The notes: generated by a model from the sequence alone, not told the origin. DNA of 64,000 bases from Haemonchus contortus (GCA_000469685.2 LS997563.1:37798468-37862467); one strand, 5' to 3'; shown: positions 48,263 to 59,365, counted from the stretch's first letter. A program made the numbers and translations.

Positions 48263-49285
48263 TCAACGGAGTATTTTATCCCTTAGGTTGTCTATTAATG
48301 CTTCTAAACTCAAGAAACCAGTGCCCCGCTCTGGTTCGCAACAGGGACGAATGGAGACGTTACTGGCGCCCGCTCGAAAAAACCGATGATCAACGGGACA
48401 ACTGGTGATACAGGCGAAATCAAGAAAGAGGAAGTCAAAACTGAGGAGTTTCAAGAACTTCCCTTCTGAGAAATTAAACCTACTTGTGAACATTTCTATC
48501 CTGGTTAGAAAAATTGAACATTTCCATCCTGGTCAGAAAAATAACTCGCCTAATCCTGAATGCCATTCGAAGATAGTCGTTGAATTTCGTAAGAGCACGA
48601 TTACCTAGCTGTGAAAGGGAAATTTCTGGTACCATCAATGGAAGCTGAACCTTCCTTCAATGAACACCTGGAACAACTTACCCGATGCATGTGCCTCATG
48701 GGTACACACTGGTTTCATCTATGCCACAAGGAAAAAATGACTCTCACATGTCGGTGCTATCTTCAAGTGCTATCAAGCTTGTGCTAGAAGAAAATGAATT
48801 CAGCGAAAATCCGGAAAGATCCAAATTTGTGGTAAACCAGTATATTTCTTAATTAGTCATTGATAAAAATAAGATTTGTCCGAGAACTGCCGGCCCTCAT
48901 TTATGCATCAATGGAGTCACTTGTTTAGTGAAAAAATTCATAGCAAAGCCACATACAGTAGCGGTCGAAAGTATTCGGCCAACTTTAACTTGCCGTAACT
49001 TTTTTCCCACTGGAGCCAATCGTATGAAATTTTGATACATTTGAAAGAAGCATATTTCACACTATCCAACACTACTTGACTGCGATACAGCCATATCCAC
49101 ATACTAATGGGGAGGCGTTTGTAGACTGTGCTGAAAGCAAGTTTGTGGCGTCTGCAGTTATCCCCACCTTATTTGCGTATTTCTCCTCTTCTACGTTTGA
49201 CATTAGCGCTCGTACACTTAAGACATCGCAAAAAAAAAGAAGTTCCAAAAAGACCATCATCTCTATTTCCAGTTGATTTTGAGTG

Positions 49286-49763
49286 AAAGGCACTGTTCAC
49301 GAAAAAGTGGTTTCGGAGATTTGCACATGGTTTGAATTCGAAGCCCCCTCTGGTATCATTTGTGCAGGAATGAGGTCGGAAAACGGCTGGATAGGGCACA
49401 ATAAGGGGCCGGAGAGTTATCCACGGTCGCCCTCCGCCCCTCGATCGGTGTCACGTTAGACGAGTGTCGAGACAATACAGATTGCTATTATTCGTTCTAG
49501 GACCCACGCACAAACAGCTAACCGCCGAGTGGTGAGGAGATGTTTTTCTCCCGTTCTTATTTCCTCTGTTTTTCTTTTTGCTGCCGCGATCCCTTATTTA
49601 ATTTCCTACTCCTAGAGGCTGAAAAAGGTGAGCTACTTTTGCTGTTACTAAGGCTTTTTTTGTTTATTTATGCTTATAAGTGAATGAATTTTTGCTTCGA
49701 TCTTGTCTTTCGTTTTTCATCATAATCTGGATTACCCAAAATCATGTTAACGGTGCCTTTAAA
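49286..49763 (+). mobile_element. AGGCAC-TIR MITE, copy C (478 bp)
   Basis: Ends are GAAAGGCACTGTTCACGAAA and the reverse of AAAGGCACCGTTAACATGA. Strongly similar to copy B at 41954-42625 but inverted and without its 190-base extra. It lies between the Tc1 left arm and LINE ORF1. Confidence 0.78.
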
Positions 49764-49888
49764 ACCCTTTGGGATATCTGGAACACGATCAGATTGCAGC
49801 TTAATAGTGGTAAATATTCAGAATACACCAATGCTACACATATTCATTCTTGCGTCTGCGGCCGTAGCGAGTGGCGGTGATTTAATCG

Positions 49889-50569
49889 ATGTCTCAATCT
49901 GCCACTGACCAAACCACTGCTGCGCGATATCCTACTAGAAGGCGAAAGCCCATTCAGCCTACTCCTGTTATTCTTACTGCACCTACTCTGGATGACGATG
50001 CTCGTGGGCTGCTTAATCAGATCAACGAGATTTTGGTTACAAAAGCACCAGAGGCAATCCCGCTACTCCAGCAGTTTCTCAGTAAGTTGCCTTCCCTATC
50101 TCTGGAAATGATTGAATCTGAGAAGAGAGACCGCTCAATTGTGCTTTTGGGTGTGCCTGAAGCTGAGAAAGAGCTCCCCGCATCTCAGCGTCAGGAACAC
50201 ACCGAAAAGTACGTCTCGGAAATCCTAGACTTCCTGGACATCGAGGCGCGACCGGTCGAAGTGTTCAGGATGGGGAGAGCTAGTGACAGGCCGAGACTTG
50301 TTAAATGTGTGTTCCCTGCTAGAAAAATCCTTTTTGATACCCTGGCTCGGGCTCATAAATTGCGCGCTTCCTCCAGGTTCAATAATGTTAAGATCAGAAA
50401 ATCAATGACGCCGGAGGAAAGATCAAAAGACCAGGAGTTACGCAAAAAAGCGTATGAGCGCAACCGCGAGGAGCACAACGGCAACCGCGTTTATGTTGTC
50501 TATAGAGGGGAAATAGTTAAGGCATCTGACATTCCTTCGATAAAAAAGGAGGGCTCAAAAAACTTTTAG
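49889..50569 (+). CDS. LINE ORF1 protein (RNA-binding, CR1-like)
   Basis: 226 residues, intact. The N-terminal 80 residues are basic and then helical with leucine repeats, a likely oligomerisation region. Residues about 85-165 (RSIVLLGVPE ... VFRMGR ... RPRLVKCVFPARK) match the RRM-like segment of LINE ORF1 proteins, and the tail is strongly charged (TPEERSKDQELRKKAYERNR). ORF1 proteins coat the element's RNA to form the retrotransposition particle. ORF2 starts just past its stop, in a different frame. No CCHC zinc knuckle is seen. Confidence 0.85.
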   Translation: MSQSATDQTTAARYPTRRRKPIQPTPVILTAPTLDDDARGLLNQINEILVTKAPEAIPLLQQFLSKLPSLSLEMIESEKRDRSIVLLGVPEAEKELPASQRQEHTEKYVSEILDFLDIEARPVEVFRMGRASDRPRLVKCVFPARKILFDTLARAHKLRASSRFNNVKIRKSMTPEERSKDQELRKKAYERNREEHNGNRVYVVYRGEIVKASDIPSIKKEGSKNF

Positions 50570-50619
50570 GCCTTCAACAGCGACGCTGCCGTTGTGTTCT
50601 GCTAAATGCCCGAAGTCTT

Positions 50620-53409
50620 GTGAATAAACTACATCATTTCCACCATTTTATTGCATCGTTCAAACCCGATATAGCTTTTATAACAGAGTCGTGGCTAAAT
50701 CCTAGAATCATCGATGGTGAAATATGCTCAGATCTCCCCTACTACCTAGTCCGCAAGGATAGGTCAACAAGGAAGGGTGGGGGTGTTTGTATCCTTTTTC
50801 ATCAATTACTTTCGTGTGAGAAGATTGAGTTCAACTGTCCCAACCTATTGGCGGATGTTTTATGTACTGATGTGTTGTTCAGATCAGGGAACCGTCGCAG
50901 GTTCATTTTAGTGTATCGACCCCCATCCTCCTCCTCATCCCAAGATGAGCAGCTCTTATCGACTATTTTTGACCTCGCATCTTCCACCGCGAATGAGACC
51001 ACAATTCTGGGTGACTTTAACCTTGCAATCGATTGGGAGACAGGCTTAGCAGATAGCCCTAGCGCGGTAGGATTTATCGATTTATTTGACTCTCTTTCAC
51101 TGCGTCAACATGTGCGATCACCCACTAGGAAGGATAAGATTATCGACCTGGTCGTATCCTCACAGGATAGTGTCTTGGCACTTAACTTTCTCCCGCCACT
51201 AGGCACTTCTGATCATAATACAATTGTTTTCTTGATCAGTGATATTAGTGAGTGTCTCACTCCTAAAACATGCAGAGATTACAAGCGATGCAATAAGGTG
51301 GAAATCATGCAGGTACTCACTTCTATTGATTGGCTCACAGTTTTTGCTAACTATTCTGATATGGATGACGTGTATAGCAGGTTTTGCGTAGTAATTCAGA
51401 ATATCATTGAGCAGTACGTACCGCTCAGAATGATGAAGGGGAGCAGGAATAACGAGTACCCTCCCCATATTTCTAATCTGATTCAGCAGAAGACTAGAAT
51501 TTTTTTCAACTCCCAAAACCCATTGAGCTCGCCGGAGTATATTCATGTTTGTGAACAGCTCGATAAGCATTTGAAACGTTTTCTCGACTACAAAACTAGA
51601 CGTGCCTCCGCTCAAAAAAATATACGTAATCTGGCGTTGATGGTGAGTAAGTATACCAAATTCATACCGCCAAATCCTATAATCATTAAGGACGATGGAA
51701 CTAAAATATCGGATGATGCCTCTAAAGTAGAAGCATTTGCCGACTACTTTAGTGGTGTCTTTAGATCGCGAACAAACTCAACAAACTCGACAGAAATGTC
51801 CACCAGTAGTAGCAGTTTGTTGTCAATTCCACTTGTTACCTCGAATGCAGTTGACAAGCATTTAGCCACTCTTAAACCTTCTCTCTCCCCCACGGCTGAT
51901 AACATACCACAGTATTTCTTCAAGCATTTCAGAGGAGCTCTTGCCACCCCGCTGGCACACATTTTTAATTTGTCTCTGCTTACAGGTCAAGTCCCCTCTA
52001 TCTGGAAAACCGCCTTGGTAACCCCGATACCTAAAGTGTGTAATGCTTCTAAAATCTCAGACTTTAGGCCCATTAGTATATTACCTGCTCCGATGAAAGT
52101 ACTTGAGAGACTTATGAAAGAACAGCTGCTTTCCTGGCTGATAGTCCAGAAATGCATTCCTTTGGAACAGCACGGCTTTGTACCTGGAGCGTCCACATGT
52201 ACACAGCTGCTTGACTGTTCACATGACTGGGCTGTGGCTCTTAATTCAGGCCTTAATGTGGACATTGTATACTTTGACTTATCCAAGGCCTTTGATACAG
52301 TTTGTCACGCGAGCCTGTTGACCAAACTGGATGCCATCGGGGTGAGAGGGAAGCTCTTAGAGTGGTTTAGTTCCTATCTGGAAGGGAGGAGAATGGTGGT
52401 ACGCATCTCTGACTGTCATTCTCGACCCAGAGACTGCAGTTCAGGGGTGCCCCAAGGTGGAATCCTATCACCACTTCTCTTCTTAGTCTATACAAACGAT
52501 CTGCTGACGCGCCTGAAAACTCACCCATCTGTTAGGGTGGCGGCATTCGCTGATGATATCAAAGTCTATGCTACCTACACCTTCCAAGACAAAGAGATAG
52601 TCCAAACAGCGCTAAATGAGTCGGTTAGTAAGATGATAGAGTGGACCAGAGAGTGGAACTTGAATGTCAACTTCTCCAAAAGCCATCTACTTTCCCTTAC
52701 TAGAGACTCTCTCCATGTTCAGTGCCCAGAATATGGCCACCTTGCCTCTTGTGATCTTGTCAGAGACCTGGGGGTTATAATCACACGAGGTCTCAAGTGG
52801 AAACTGCACGTCGATAACGTCTATAATAAAGCCATGAGAGTGATGCACAGTCTATTCAGGAACATTCACTGCTCGGACATTTTGGTATGGATTAAACTTT
52901 TTAAGATGTTTGTTTTACCCTTAGTGGAGTATTGTAGTGCAGTGTGGAGTCCCTTTCTGAAGAATGAGATCTGCAAAATTGAAAGGGTACAGAAGAGTTT
53001 TACGAGAATCCTTTATTACCGAATGTTTCCAAATTCAAATTATCCTCAGAGTCTGCCGTCATACAGAGAGCGTTTGAAGGAACTTAATTTGAAGTCTCTT
53101 TATTACAGAAGAATACAGGCTGACTTGGTTTTAGCGTTCAAGATTTTGAGAGGTGAGATGCGGCTTCGACCATCTAAGTATTGGACATTTCGTCCCACAA
53201 GCGGAAGGAGTGGTGGTTTTTTCCATTTTGTACCGAAAATGGGCGTTTGCAAACTCATGACCACCCAACATAATTTCTTTTGTAGGACCAGTAGATGGAT
53301 ATGCAAGCTTCCACAGTCCGTATCAGCGAGCAAAACGTCTGAAAGCTTCAAGAGAGCTCTAAAAAAGATCGATGTGCTCCAAGCCATTGGTGTTGAAGAT
53401 GTCACCTGA
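50620..53409 (+). CDS. LINE ORF2: endonuclease-reverse transcriptase (CR1-like)
   Basis: 929 residues from a GTG, intact. The frame is open further upstream and overlaps the end of ORF1 (LLNARSLVNKLHHF is read across 50599), so the true start is uncertain and may use reinitiation or frameshift. APE-type endonuclease: FITESW (about 20), GDFNL (about 130), TSDHN (about 196). Reverse transcriptase: FRPISILP, QHGFVPGAST, YFDLSKAFDT (about 550), SGVPQGGILSPLLF, and the catalytic FADD (about 643), then LGV in the thumb. It nicks target DNA and copies its own RNA there. With both ORFs uninterrupted this copy looks young. It could supply the enzyme for the SINEs here, though no shared 3' end proves it. 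Confidence 0.95.
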   Translation: MNKLHHFHHFIASFKPDIAFITESWLNPRIIDGEICSDLPYYLVRKDRSTRKGGGVCILFHQLLSCEKIEFNCPNLLADVLCTDVLFRSGNRRRFILVYRPPSSSSSQDEQLLSTIFDLASSTANETTILGDFNLAIDWETGLADSPSAVGFIDLFDSLSLRQHVRSPTRKDKIIDLVVSSQDSVLALNFLPPLGTSDHNTIVFLISDISECLTPKTCRDYKRCNKVEIMQVLTSIDWLTVFANYSDMDDVYSRFCVVIQNIIEQYVPLRMMKGSRNNEYPPHISNLIQQKTRIFFNSQNPLSSPEYIHVCEQLDKHLKRFLDYKTRRASAQKNIRNLALMVSKYTKFIPPNPIIIKDDGTKISDDASKVEAFADYFSGVFRSRTNSTNSTEMSTSSSSLLSIPLVTSNAVDKHLATLKPSLSPTADNIPQYFFKHFRGALATPLAHIFNLSLLTGQVPSIWKTALVTPIPKVCNASKISDFRPISILPAPMKVLERLMKEQLLSWLIVQKCIPLEQHGFVPGASTCTQLLDCSHDWAVALNSGLNVDIVYFDLSKAFDTVCHASLLTKLDAIGVRGKLLEWFSSYLEGRRMVVRISDCHSRPRDCSSGVPQGGILSPLLFLVYTNDLLTRLKTHPSVRVAAFADDIKVYATYTFQDKEIVQTALNESVSKMIEWTREWNLNVNFSKSHLLSLTRDSLHVQCPEYGHLASCDLVRDLGVIITRGLKWKLHVDNVYNKAMRVMHSLFRNIHCSDILVWIKLFKMFVLPLVEYCSAVWSPFLKNEICKIERVQKSFTRILYYRMFPNSNYPQSLPSYRERLKELNLKSLYYRRIQADLVLAFKILRGEMRLRPSKYWTFRPTSGRSGGFFHFVPKMGVCKLMTTQHNFFCRTSRWICKLPQSVSASKTSESFKRALKKIDVLQAIGVEDVT

Positions 53410-54142
53410 CATCCGCTCGTGTTCCTCATCTTAATTTATGGCTTTGATCATACTCTTTTCAGTTTTTTTGGCATGCCTCTATATGTGTTTGTTCTTCTGC
53501 CATGGTTGTTAGACTTGATTTGATGACTCTTTTTTGATATGAGTGTTGTTGTTTCTTCGACTGGCCGAGGGATTCAGTAGTACCTCTGGGTAGTGTCAGA
53601 CCATTCGTGCTAGCCCTCCTTCTAGTAATAAAGAAACAGATGTTAGTATATGCCATGAGTGTGGGGTACCAGTTTGAATGTTTCGGATTTCGTCTTCTCT
53701 TTTGGATGATATCCTCTCCTCTACTGGGAATGCATGGTTGAATATCGGGGCGTATACCTAGCTTGCTGGGTCCACGAGGGTGGTCGGTATACCCGTGTGC
53801 CGAAGGCCCGGCAAGTGCCTATTACCTCACTCGTACGCTAAGGGCACCATGGCCGACTGGTGCAGGTGTTCGCCCGATAGCTTACCTTTGCTGCCTCAGT
53901 CAGGAATGCACCCTCTTGTCCATGGATTATCATTCTCTATCGAAACACTTGCCTAGAACGCATGCACCCCAAAATCCTCTCCTTATCCGAGGGGTATGCT
54001 AGTCCCTTGGTCCAGCCCCCTTGTTTTTTTCTATTTTCTTTCTTCCACTTTTTCTATTTACTGCCAATAATTGTCTTGAGCTAGCGTATTGATTAGCCGG
54101 CGCGTCTATAAGGACGTACAAATAAATAAATAAATAAATATT
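53410..54142 (+). repeat. LINE 3' UTR and (AAAT)n tail
   Basis: After the ORF2 stop come about 710 non-coding bases ending AGGACGTACAAATAAATAAA..., a simple-repeat tail of about 22 bases. CR1-type elements end in short tandem repeats rather than poly-A. The tail abuts the right arm of the host Tc1 element, which fixes the LINE 3' border. Confidence 0.8.
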
Positions 54143-55197
54143 GAAATTTTGCTTGATTAGATCCAGTAGGAAAGGAGTTACGGCTAAAAATTATAACTGA
54201 AGAAGCATTTCGCCGAATACTTTTGAGCGCTACTGTACGTATAATACATAGTCAGTACACACTGAAAATTTGAACAAAAGCCTTATAACTGGCGGATTTC
54301 TGAACAGAAGTAGAATGATTAGTGAACTTCCACACAGAAATGATCAGTATGTGTTTTTACGTCTCAACCTCCTGTGTTCCCTTGACTGGTTAAATCCTCT
54401 CCGGAAAACCGATGACTGATTCCGCCCACGACTCGGTCCTCTCTCACTCAATGATTTTTACAGATTTTGAATTTTTACAACTTCGAACAACAGAGTTTAC
54501 GGTGCTGACGATGTGCTTTGACCGCCGAGAATGGCTTTGCAATAGGGCTCCATCCGTGGTGCTGCATCCGTCCCGGTTGAGGCAGGATACGTGCCGGGCA
54601 GGAGACGGATGGGGTGAGCAAATCCACTCTCTCTCATTATGAGGAGCAAAAAATGGATCTCAGTAGGTGTCTCGCATAACTCTTGAATGAACGGGACCGT
54701 AGGTGTGATGCCAGGAAGCGATGTTGCCACTTGGTCCTAGTAACCTGGACCTCAGTTTGTCTTTTACTCCTGAAGGCTCCGTCATTTGGTGAAGATCATG
54801 ATCCGGATCGAAGCCATAAGATTGAAGTGTTTGAGCACTGCGAAAAAGCGCAGTTATCATGTTTGCGGTCTCAGGATCATAATGAGGTTCCAGAATTAGA
54901 GAAGGGTAATTCTTCTTTCAGGTTAAAGAAATTAGTTCCAGTCCCAAGAGAAGTGGAAGAGTCGCTCTATGCTCTTGACGTGCATACAAATGTAATTTAA
55001 TTCTGAACAGAACTTGGGGAAAGGTTTCAACCAAGACGGACCACAGCTTCAAATTCAGCTACAAGTTTTTATCTGTAGTCTATTCGTTTTGATATAGTCA
55101 AGACCAGCCGAGGGGAGCTTTACAAGGATGATGACCAGTTATTTACATAGCGATAAATCGATAGCGGTCAAGGATTTCGAGACATGAGAATTCATAA

Positions 55198-55268
55198 TCT
55201 GATGTGTTCTAGTGGTCAGGATTTACAGCATTCGCACGTAATGCCTGGGTTCGGTTCTCGTTTCTTGA
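55198..55268 (+). repeat. tRNA-like sequence (possible SINE head or tRNA pseudogene)
   Basis: GTTCTAGTGGTCAGGATTTA resembles the A-box side of tRNA-Glu, and GGGTTCGGTTCTCG lies at B-box distance. It lacks a matched acceptor stem, so it is not a working tRNA gene. Confidence 0.35.
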
Positions 55269-55484
55269 GCGATTCCGGATAGCGCTACTTCCTAACACAA
55301 ATGCTTCCGAAAGCTTTTCGGCATAATAGAGAAAACTGATACTGTTCACCTGTGGAAAAAATAGGGAGTCTCGAAATCTTTGCCGTCTGGTTTGCACAAG
55401 ATCGATGCCGTGGAAGAGGGACCCGGGATGAATATTAACCCTGTTTCAGGAGCTACTGGGACAGTAACATCTAAGGTGAGGGTA

Positions 55485-55700
55485 GACCAACGTCTGTAGA
55501 GATGGCCTATGTGTTGTAACCGATTCTTTACTCTCTACAGCAGCCGATTATTTTGATTCATCATAATCCTGGAGACCAGCAATAATCACATCCTGTAATT
55601 AAAACGGCTTTTCAACGCCGAGAACCGAATCCGGACCCGGACCACATCGGACCATGCAGAAGAGCGGTTCTTAAGCGTTCATTATGCAAAGCACTTCTCT
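55485..55700 (-). repeat. Second tRNA-derived SINE family, copy 1
   Basis: The - strand has a B-box-like GGATTCGGTTCTCGG, then a body (AGGATTATGATGAATC, GCTGCTGTAGAGAGTAAAGA) shared in diverged form with 55930-56100. Confidence 0.4.
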
Positions 55701-55929
55701 ATATACCCTATCCGACCTAATTTGGACAGTATGAAAATGATTAGCATATATGTTTATCTGCCTGTTTTGAGAGAGGGGAGTGATTATGTTGAGAAGTAAT
55801 AACCACATTTATTCAGAACTATTCAATTAGCCGGTAATGAACCAGTAAGTCAAAAATCAGATGGCTTTCACGACAAAAATTCACACATTTCCGAAGAATC
55901 ACTATAAACAGTGTGCAAATGGCTTGTGT

Positions 55930-56100
55930 TTACCTGACCCGTCTCTCTTTACAGCAGTACTCACTTCTCGTGATAGATCATAATTCTGAACAATCACAGT
56001 AACGGCTATCTACCATGCAATATTCCACCCGTGCCGGGAATTGAACCAGCACTTTTGGCGTGAAAGCGGCAAGCGTTAACCACTCGACCGCACAGCATAA
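55930..56100 (-). repeat. Second tRNA-derived SINE family, copy 2
   Basis: The - strand begins GCTGTGCGGTCGAGTGGTTA, with GGTTCAATTCCCGGCAC at B-box spacing, as in class II tRNAs. It is followed by the body AGAATTATGATCTATCACG and CTGTAAAGAGAGACGG. Distinct from the main SINE family of this window. Confidence 0.5.
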
Positions 56101-56720
56101 CGAATGTGGGTGCCTCTCATCACATATAGGACTCTTTTGCATTCATAATAATAGTAATAGTAATACCAATGCCCCAATGAAAATCGATTTGACCAATGTT
56201 AGTTGTTGTTGGCATTCTGAAAATCCATAAAGGTTCAAATGAGGAAATTCGCGGCTGATAGTTCCACTGAACGATAATTTCCTTTTACGGAGCATTCGTG
56301 AAGGCCAAGAAAAACCAGTGAATGGAGTCAGCGGTAGACAGAATCAGAGTTTTCAAATTGTTCGATCGCGGTTTGGACTCACAGCTACGAATTCCATTCA
56401 AGATTCTAGTGGCTTTTGATCACGTATTCGTGTTTTATGATGGCTCTTATCCTCACAGTGAAGTTTTTCCTCCATAAGAAATACCTGACACAGATAAAAC
56501 AATGGGAGCTTGACATGGGTAGAGCGAGGTAGGTTTAGAAACGGAAGCATAGTTGTTAAGGGATCTATCAGTGATGGAAATGACAAAGGAGATCTAAGAG
56601 TCAAATATGAAGAACGTCATTTCTGAAGCTGATTCAAAGAGATTGTACGAAAAGATCGCGATGAGTTGGATAATTTCTTGAGTGCCTATCCTGCATCCAG
56701 CGGTATCATCATTTCTTACG

Positions 56721-57014
56721 TTATAGCGTTGCTTTTGTTGCTTCAGCTTCAGTGTATTTATTTTGATCAAATTTTGTGGTAGCGCCGCCATAGTCAGCGA
56801 TCGTTCCGGTCTGCTCAGACGATTTCAAAGGACTCCAGACTCTATTGCTTGATGCTGGTGAGACCGATCCAAGAGGTTGACTGCCAACTGGTGTTGGTGC
56901 AATTGGAAGTCGAGGCGTCCCAGGAGGGTAGGGTGGCTTGGTGCAAGCTTGAACAATACCGTATCGTGCGCAGGTTTTAGTGCAGTTATATACATATATT
57001 GTATTATTGTGCAC
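56721..57014 (-). CDS. Candidate C-terminal exon, Pro/Ser/Thr-rich protein
   Basis: The - strand frame (97 residues) reads as low-complexity but protein-like: PPYPPGTPRLPIAPTPVG, then SSNRVWSPLKSSEQTGTIAD and a polar end. An acceptor-like TGTTCAAG precedes the proline-rich part, so the first about 25 residues may be intron. It resembles the cytosolic tail of a membrane protein. No upstream exon was found and no family is recognised. Confidence 0.3.
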   Translation of the reverse strand: MHNNTIYVYNCTKTCARYGIVQACTKPPYPPGTPRLPIAPTPVGSQPLGSVSPASSNRVWSPLKSSEQTGTIADYGGATTKFDQNKYTEAEATKATL

Positions 57015-57403
57015 ATGTATTTCTATGTCATTGTATTTTCTTAGTAGTTCTTTGTTTGGGATTATTTGTACGTACGTTTTTAATCATTTGTTCACGTACG
57101 ATTTATTCAACGTATTGGAGTCTGAACTAGGTGGACGGCTGCCAAAGATCAAATAGGATTCTTTCTCTTTTAGTGATTCTACTAGGAGAGTTATGGAAAT
57201 ATAAGGCGAAAAAGCCTTGCGATAAGTGTTGATGGTAGCTACGTAGCAACCCTTATATGGAGATCAATCCAGTTTTGCCTGTTCCTATGCTATGTTGTAT
57301 CAGTTGCCAGATTGTTCATGCACGAATGGACGCTTAACCGGATGCACTTTTTCTGTTGTTCTTATTGTTAATTTTCGGGACACACGACCTGTTGTTTCCA
57401 CAG

Positions 57404-58194
57404 AAATACAAATGATCAAAGAAGGACATCAGGTACAGAATGACGAAAAAAAAGACAGCAGAAAACCAAACACTCACGGAAAATGGCTCTGGTATTTGGA
57501 TGAACTGCTGGATAAACAACTACGTAAGTCCCAGTAAACGTACTGAGTGTTGTCCAACGCAAACCTTTCTTCTCTTCGATGTAGCATGACAGAAGTTAGA
57601 CGGTCAGTAGATCCCAATCTTTGTTGTGGAAACGATCTGTTCATTAATTCCCTGCTAATTCGAAATGACGTCCTTCTCCATGCTGCCGTCCAAGCAACTC
57701 CGACGACGTCATCCACATTAAACAGTGTGTTTCCTCAGAAATGAGAAGAATTTTTGTAGGAGTTCCACCGTGAAGACATCAAAGTTCGTTTGAGAAAAAA
57801 ACTGCGAGTCAATGACCCTCGGGCCTTTCTATAAAATCAGAAGCTTGTTGTAATGCAACTTCAAATGAGGCTAACAATTGAGCCCTTAGCTCCTTACCAT
57901 TTATCCATACGTTTACGCCATACCATCGGCTTAGCCGCATTTTCGATGTGTTATTTTCAGCTATACACCTTGTCCTTTTGCAGTGGAAATAAATCTCAGC
58001 TGGGTTGGCGACTATCAGAGAGTTCATCAAAAACCGTCCTTTCTCGTCCAAGATTGTCTTTTTGAGAATGATAAAAAAAGGAAGCGAGTCAATGTTTCAG
58101 ACCCGCACCCGAAGAAAACGCTGAGTCGAATCGTGTTGAAGCTGTTCACTGAACATGGTGATCCTTTAGTGATTTATCCAGCAATGGCTTTTTA
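57404..58194 (+). CDS. Candidate multi-exon gene, function unknown
   Basis: Three + strand pieces fit splice signals. 57404-57512 follows TTTCCACAG and ends CTAC|GTAAGT (contains KWLWYLDELLDKQL). About 57593-57704 is in compatible phase (VRRSVDPNLCCGNDLFINSL). About 57982-58194 follows CTTTTGCAG and runs to a stop (INLSWVGDYQRVHQ, then a KKRKR basic cluster). Composition is protein-like and the last exon has a clean acceptor. The middle joins are uncertain, since a stronger acceptor at 57584 gives an early stop. No known domain is visible and the start is not found. Confidence 0.35.
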
Positions 58195-59290
58195 GTGTCC
58201 AGATGTAGGCGGGCTTTTTATTCATACCCAGCCCCCTGTCCTTGGATGTTTGCCCGTACTTTGGTGTCTTTCGATGTTTGCCCGCACTTCGGTGGAAACA
58301 GCAGGCCACCAATTTTGGAGGATATCTATGATAATGAGATGCGAAAGTGTACAAAAGGGGAAATCTCATCTTTATGGTTCTGTGTTTGCTACAATGAGCA
58401 TACGAACAAACTCTTTCAGAACGAAAAAATGGTAAAAAAAAAAGAGTTCAAGTGTACCTGCATCGAAAACGTTTCCACCCAAACATGGAATGCACTTTCC
58501 GGATCCTTTTACAAATAATAGCATTGGAGCAAACATTATCATTGGATAAATCTCTATATAAAGCACGCTATTCGGTGATTAACATCAGTCATCATTACGC
58601 TATTTCCTCGTAGTACAACAAGCTGATTACCCTTTTAGCTTATGCTTTGATTTCAGCTCACGTGCAGATTTTTCGGAATGATCGGAACAAGGAAGACGGG
58701 ATGGGGGCTTTCATGGCATGCCAGGGTTGATTTCAGAGAATGCAGTTTTAACAATTCTGACCTTGAAAGAATAATAGAAGAAAAACAAGTGGATTCTATC
58801 ACAAAAACAAAGAAGTTTGCTCGGTGAATAGTAACATTGGAGTAATTGCACTTCACTAGCCCGTTCTCATTACTCTTCAAATTGCTCTTCGATAAAGTGC
58901 CTAGATGATTTCAAAGATCGGACGGCTGATTTTGTTTTGAATTTTTCACCGAACTTGAACTTGGGTGTTTTGAAAATAGGAGCACAACGAGCCGATCTTT
59001 GAAATACATACTCCGTTAATCTTCTGACCTGACCTGAATCCTTGACAGAATAAGTTCTTACAACTAAAAGAAGAAAAGGCATCTCTCTAGGGGTTGTTTT
59101 AAAGCAGAAAAATTTTGGCATGCCTTCATTCACGTTCAAGAGCTCACACTGAAAGAAAGTACACATTCATCAGATCGAGGTGGTTGCGTGTGAGGTGTAA
59201 TATGTGAATCTATACAAGTGTGTATACGCATTTCCGAAGTACACTTCCATAACAATTTAAAAGCAGATCAACACCTAGATCAATCTGACG

Positions 59291-59365
59291 ATGTGGTTCT
59301 ACTATTTCATTTGCCTCTCTATGATCCTCAACTTTGGGTTCCATGATGGAGTCGTCAGCGCTGAT
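59291..59365 (+). CDS. ShKT secreted peptide 1, exon 1 (signal peptide)
   Basis: 25 codons from ATG 59291: a short polar start, a hydrophobic core (FYYFICLSMILNF) and a small-residue cleavage region (VSA). Donor GAT|GTAAGT at 59366, phase 0. The near-identical leader in all members shows a common origin. Confidence 0.88.

Larger units (their letters stand above)
48956..54235. mobile_element. Tc1-type element split by a MITE and a CR1-like LINE
   Basis: The ends start CAGTAGCGGTCGAAAGTATT at 48956, and the reverse of CAGTAGCGCTCAAAAGTATT ends at 54235. Both are bordered by TA (48954-48955 and 54236-54237). The inverted repeats extend about 95 bases. Inside lie MITE copy C (49286-49763) and the LINE (to about 54142), so most of the 5.3 kb is later insertion. 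The short residual interior (49100-49280) has no intact transposase. A truncated copy of the same left end is at 62740. Confidence 0.8.
54238..56700. other. Non-coding stretch with second SINE-like family
   Basis: No gene is supported; the 105-codon + frame at 54683-55000 has no domain or signal peptide. tRNA-like repeats at 55198, 55485 and 55930 are listed separately. Confidence 0.4.

Noticed and set aside
54683..55000. 105-codon + strand ORF
   Set aside because: It has a hydrophobic patch but no convincing start context, signal peptidase site or domain; it lies among repeats.
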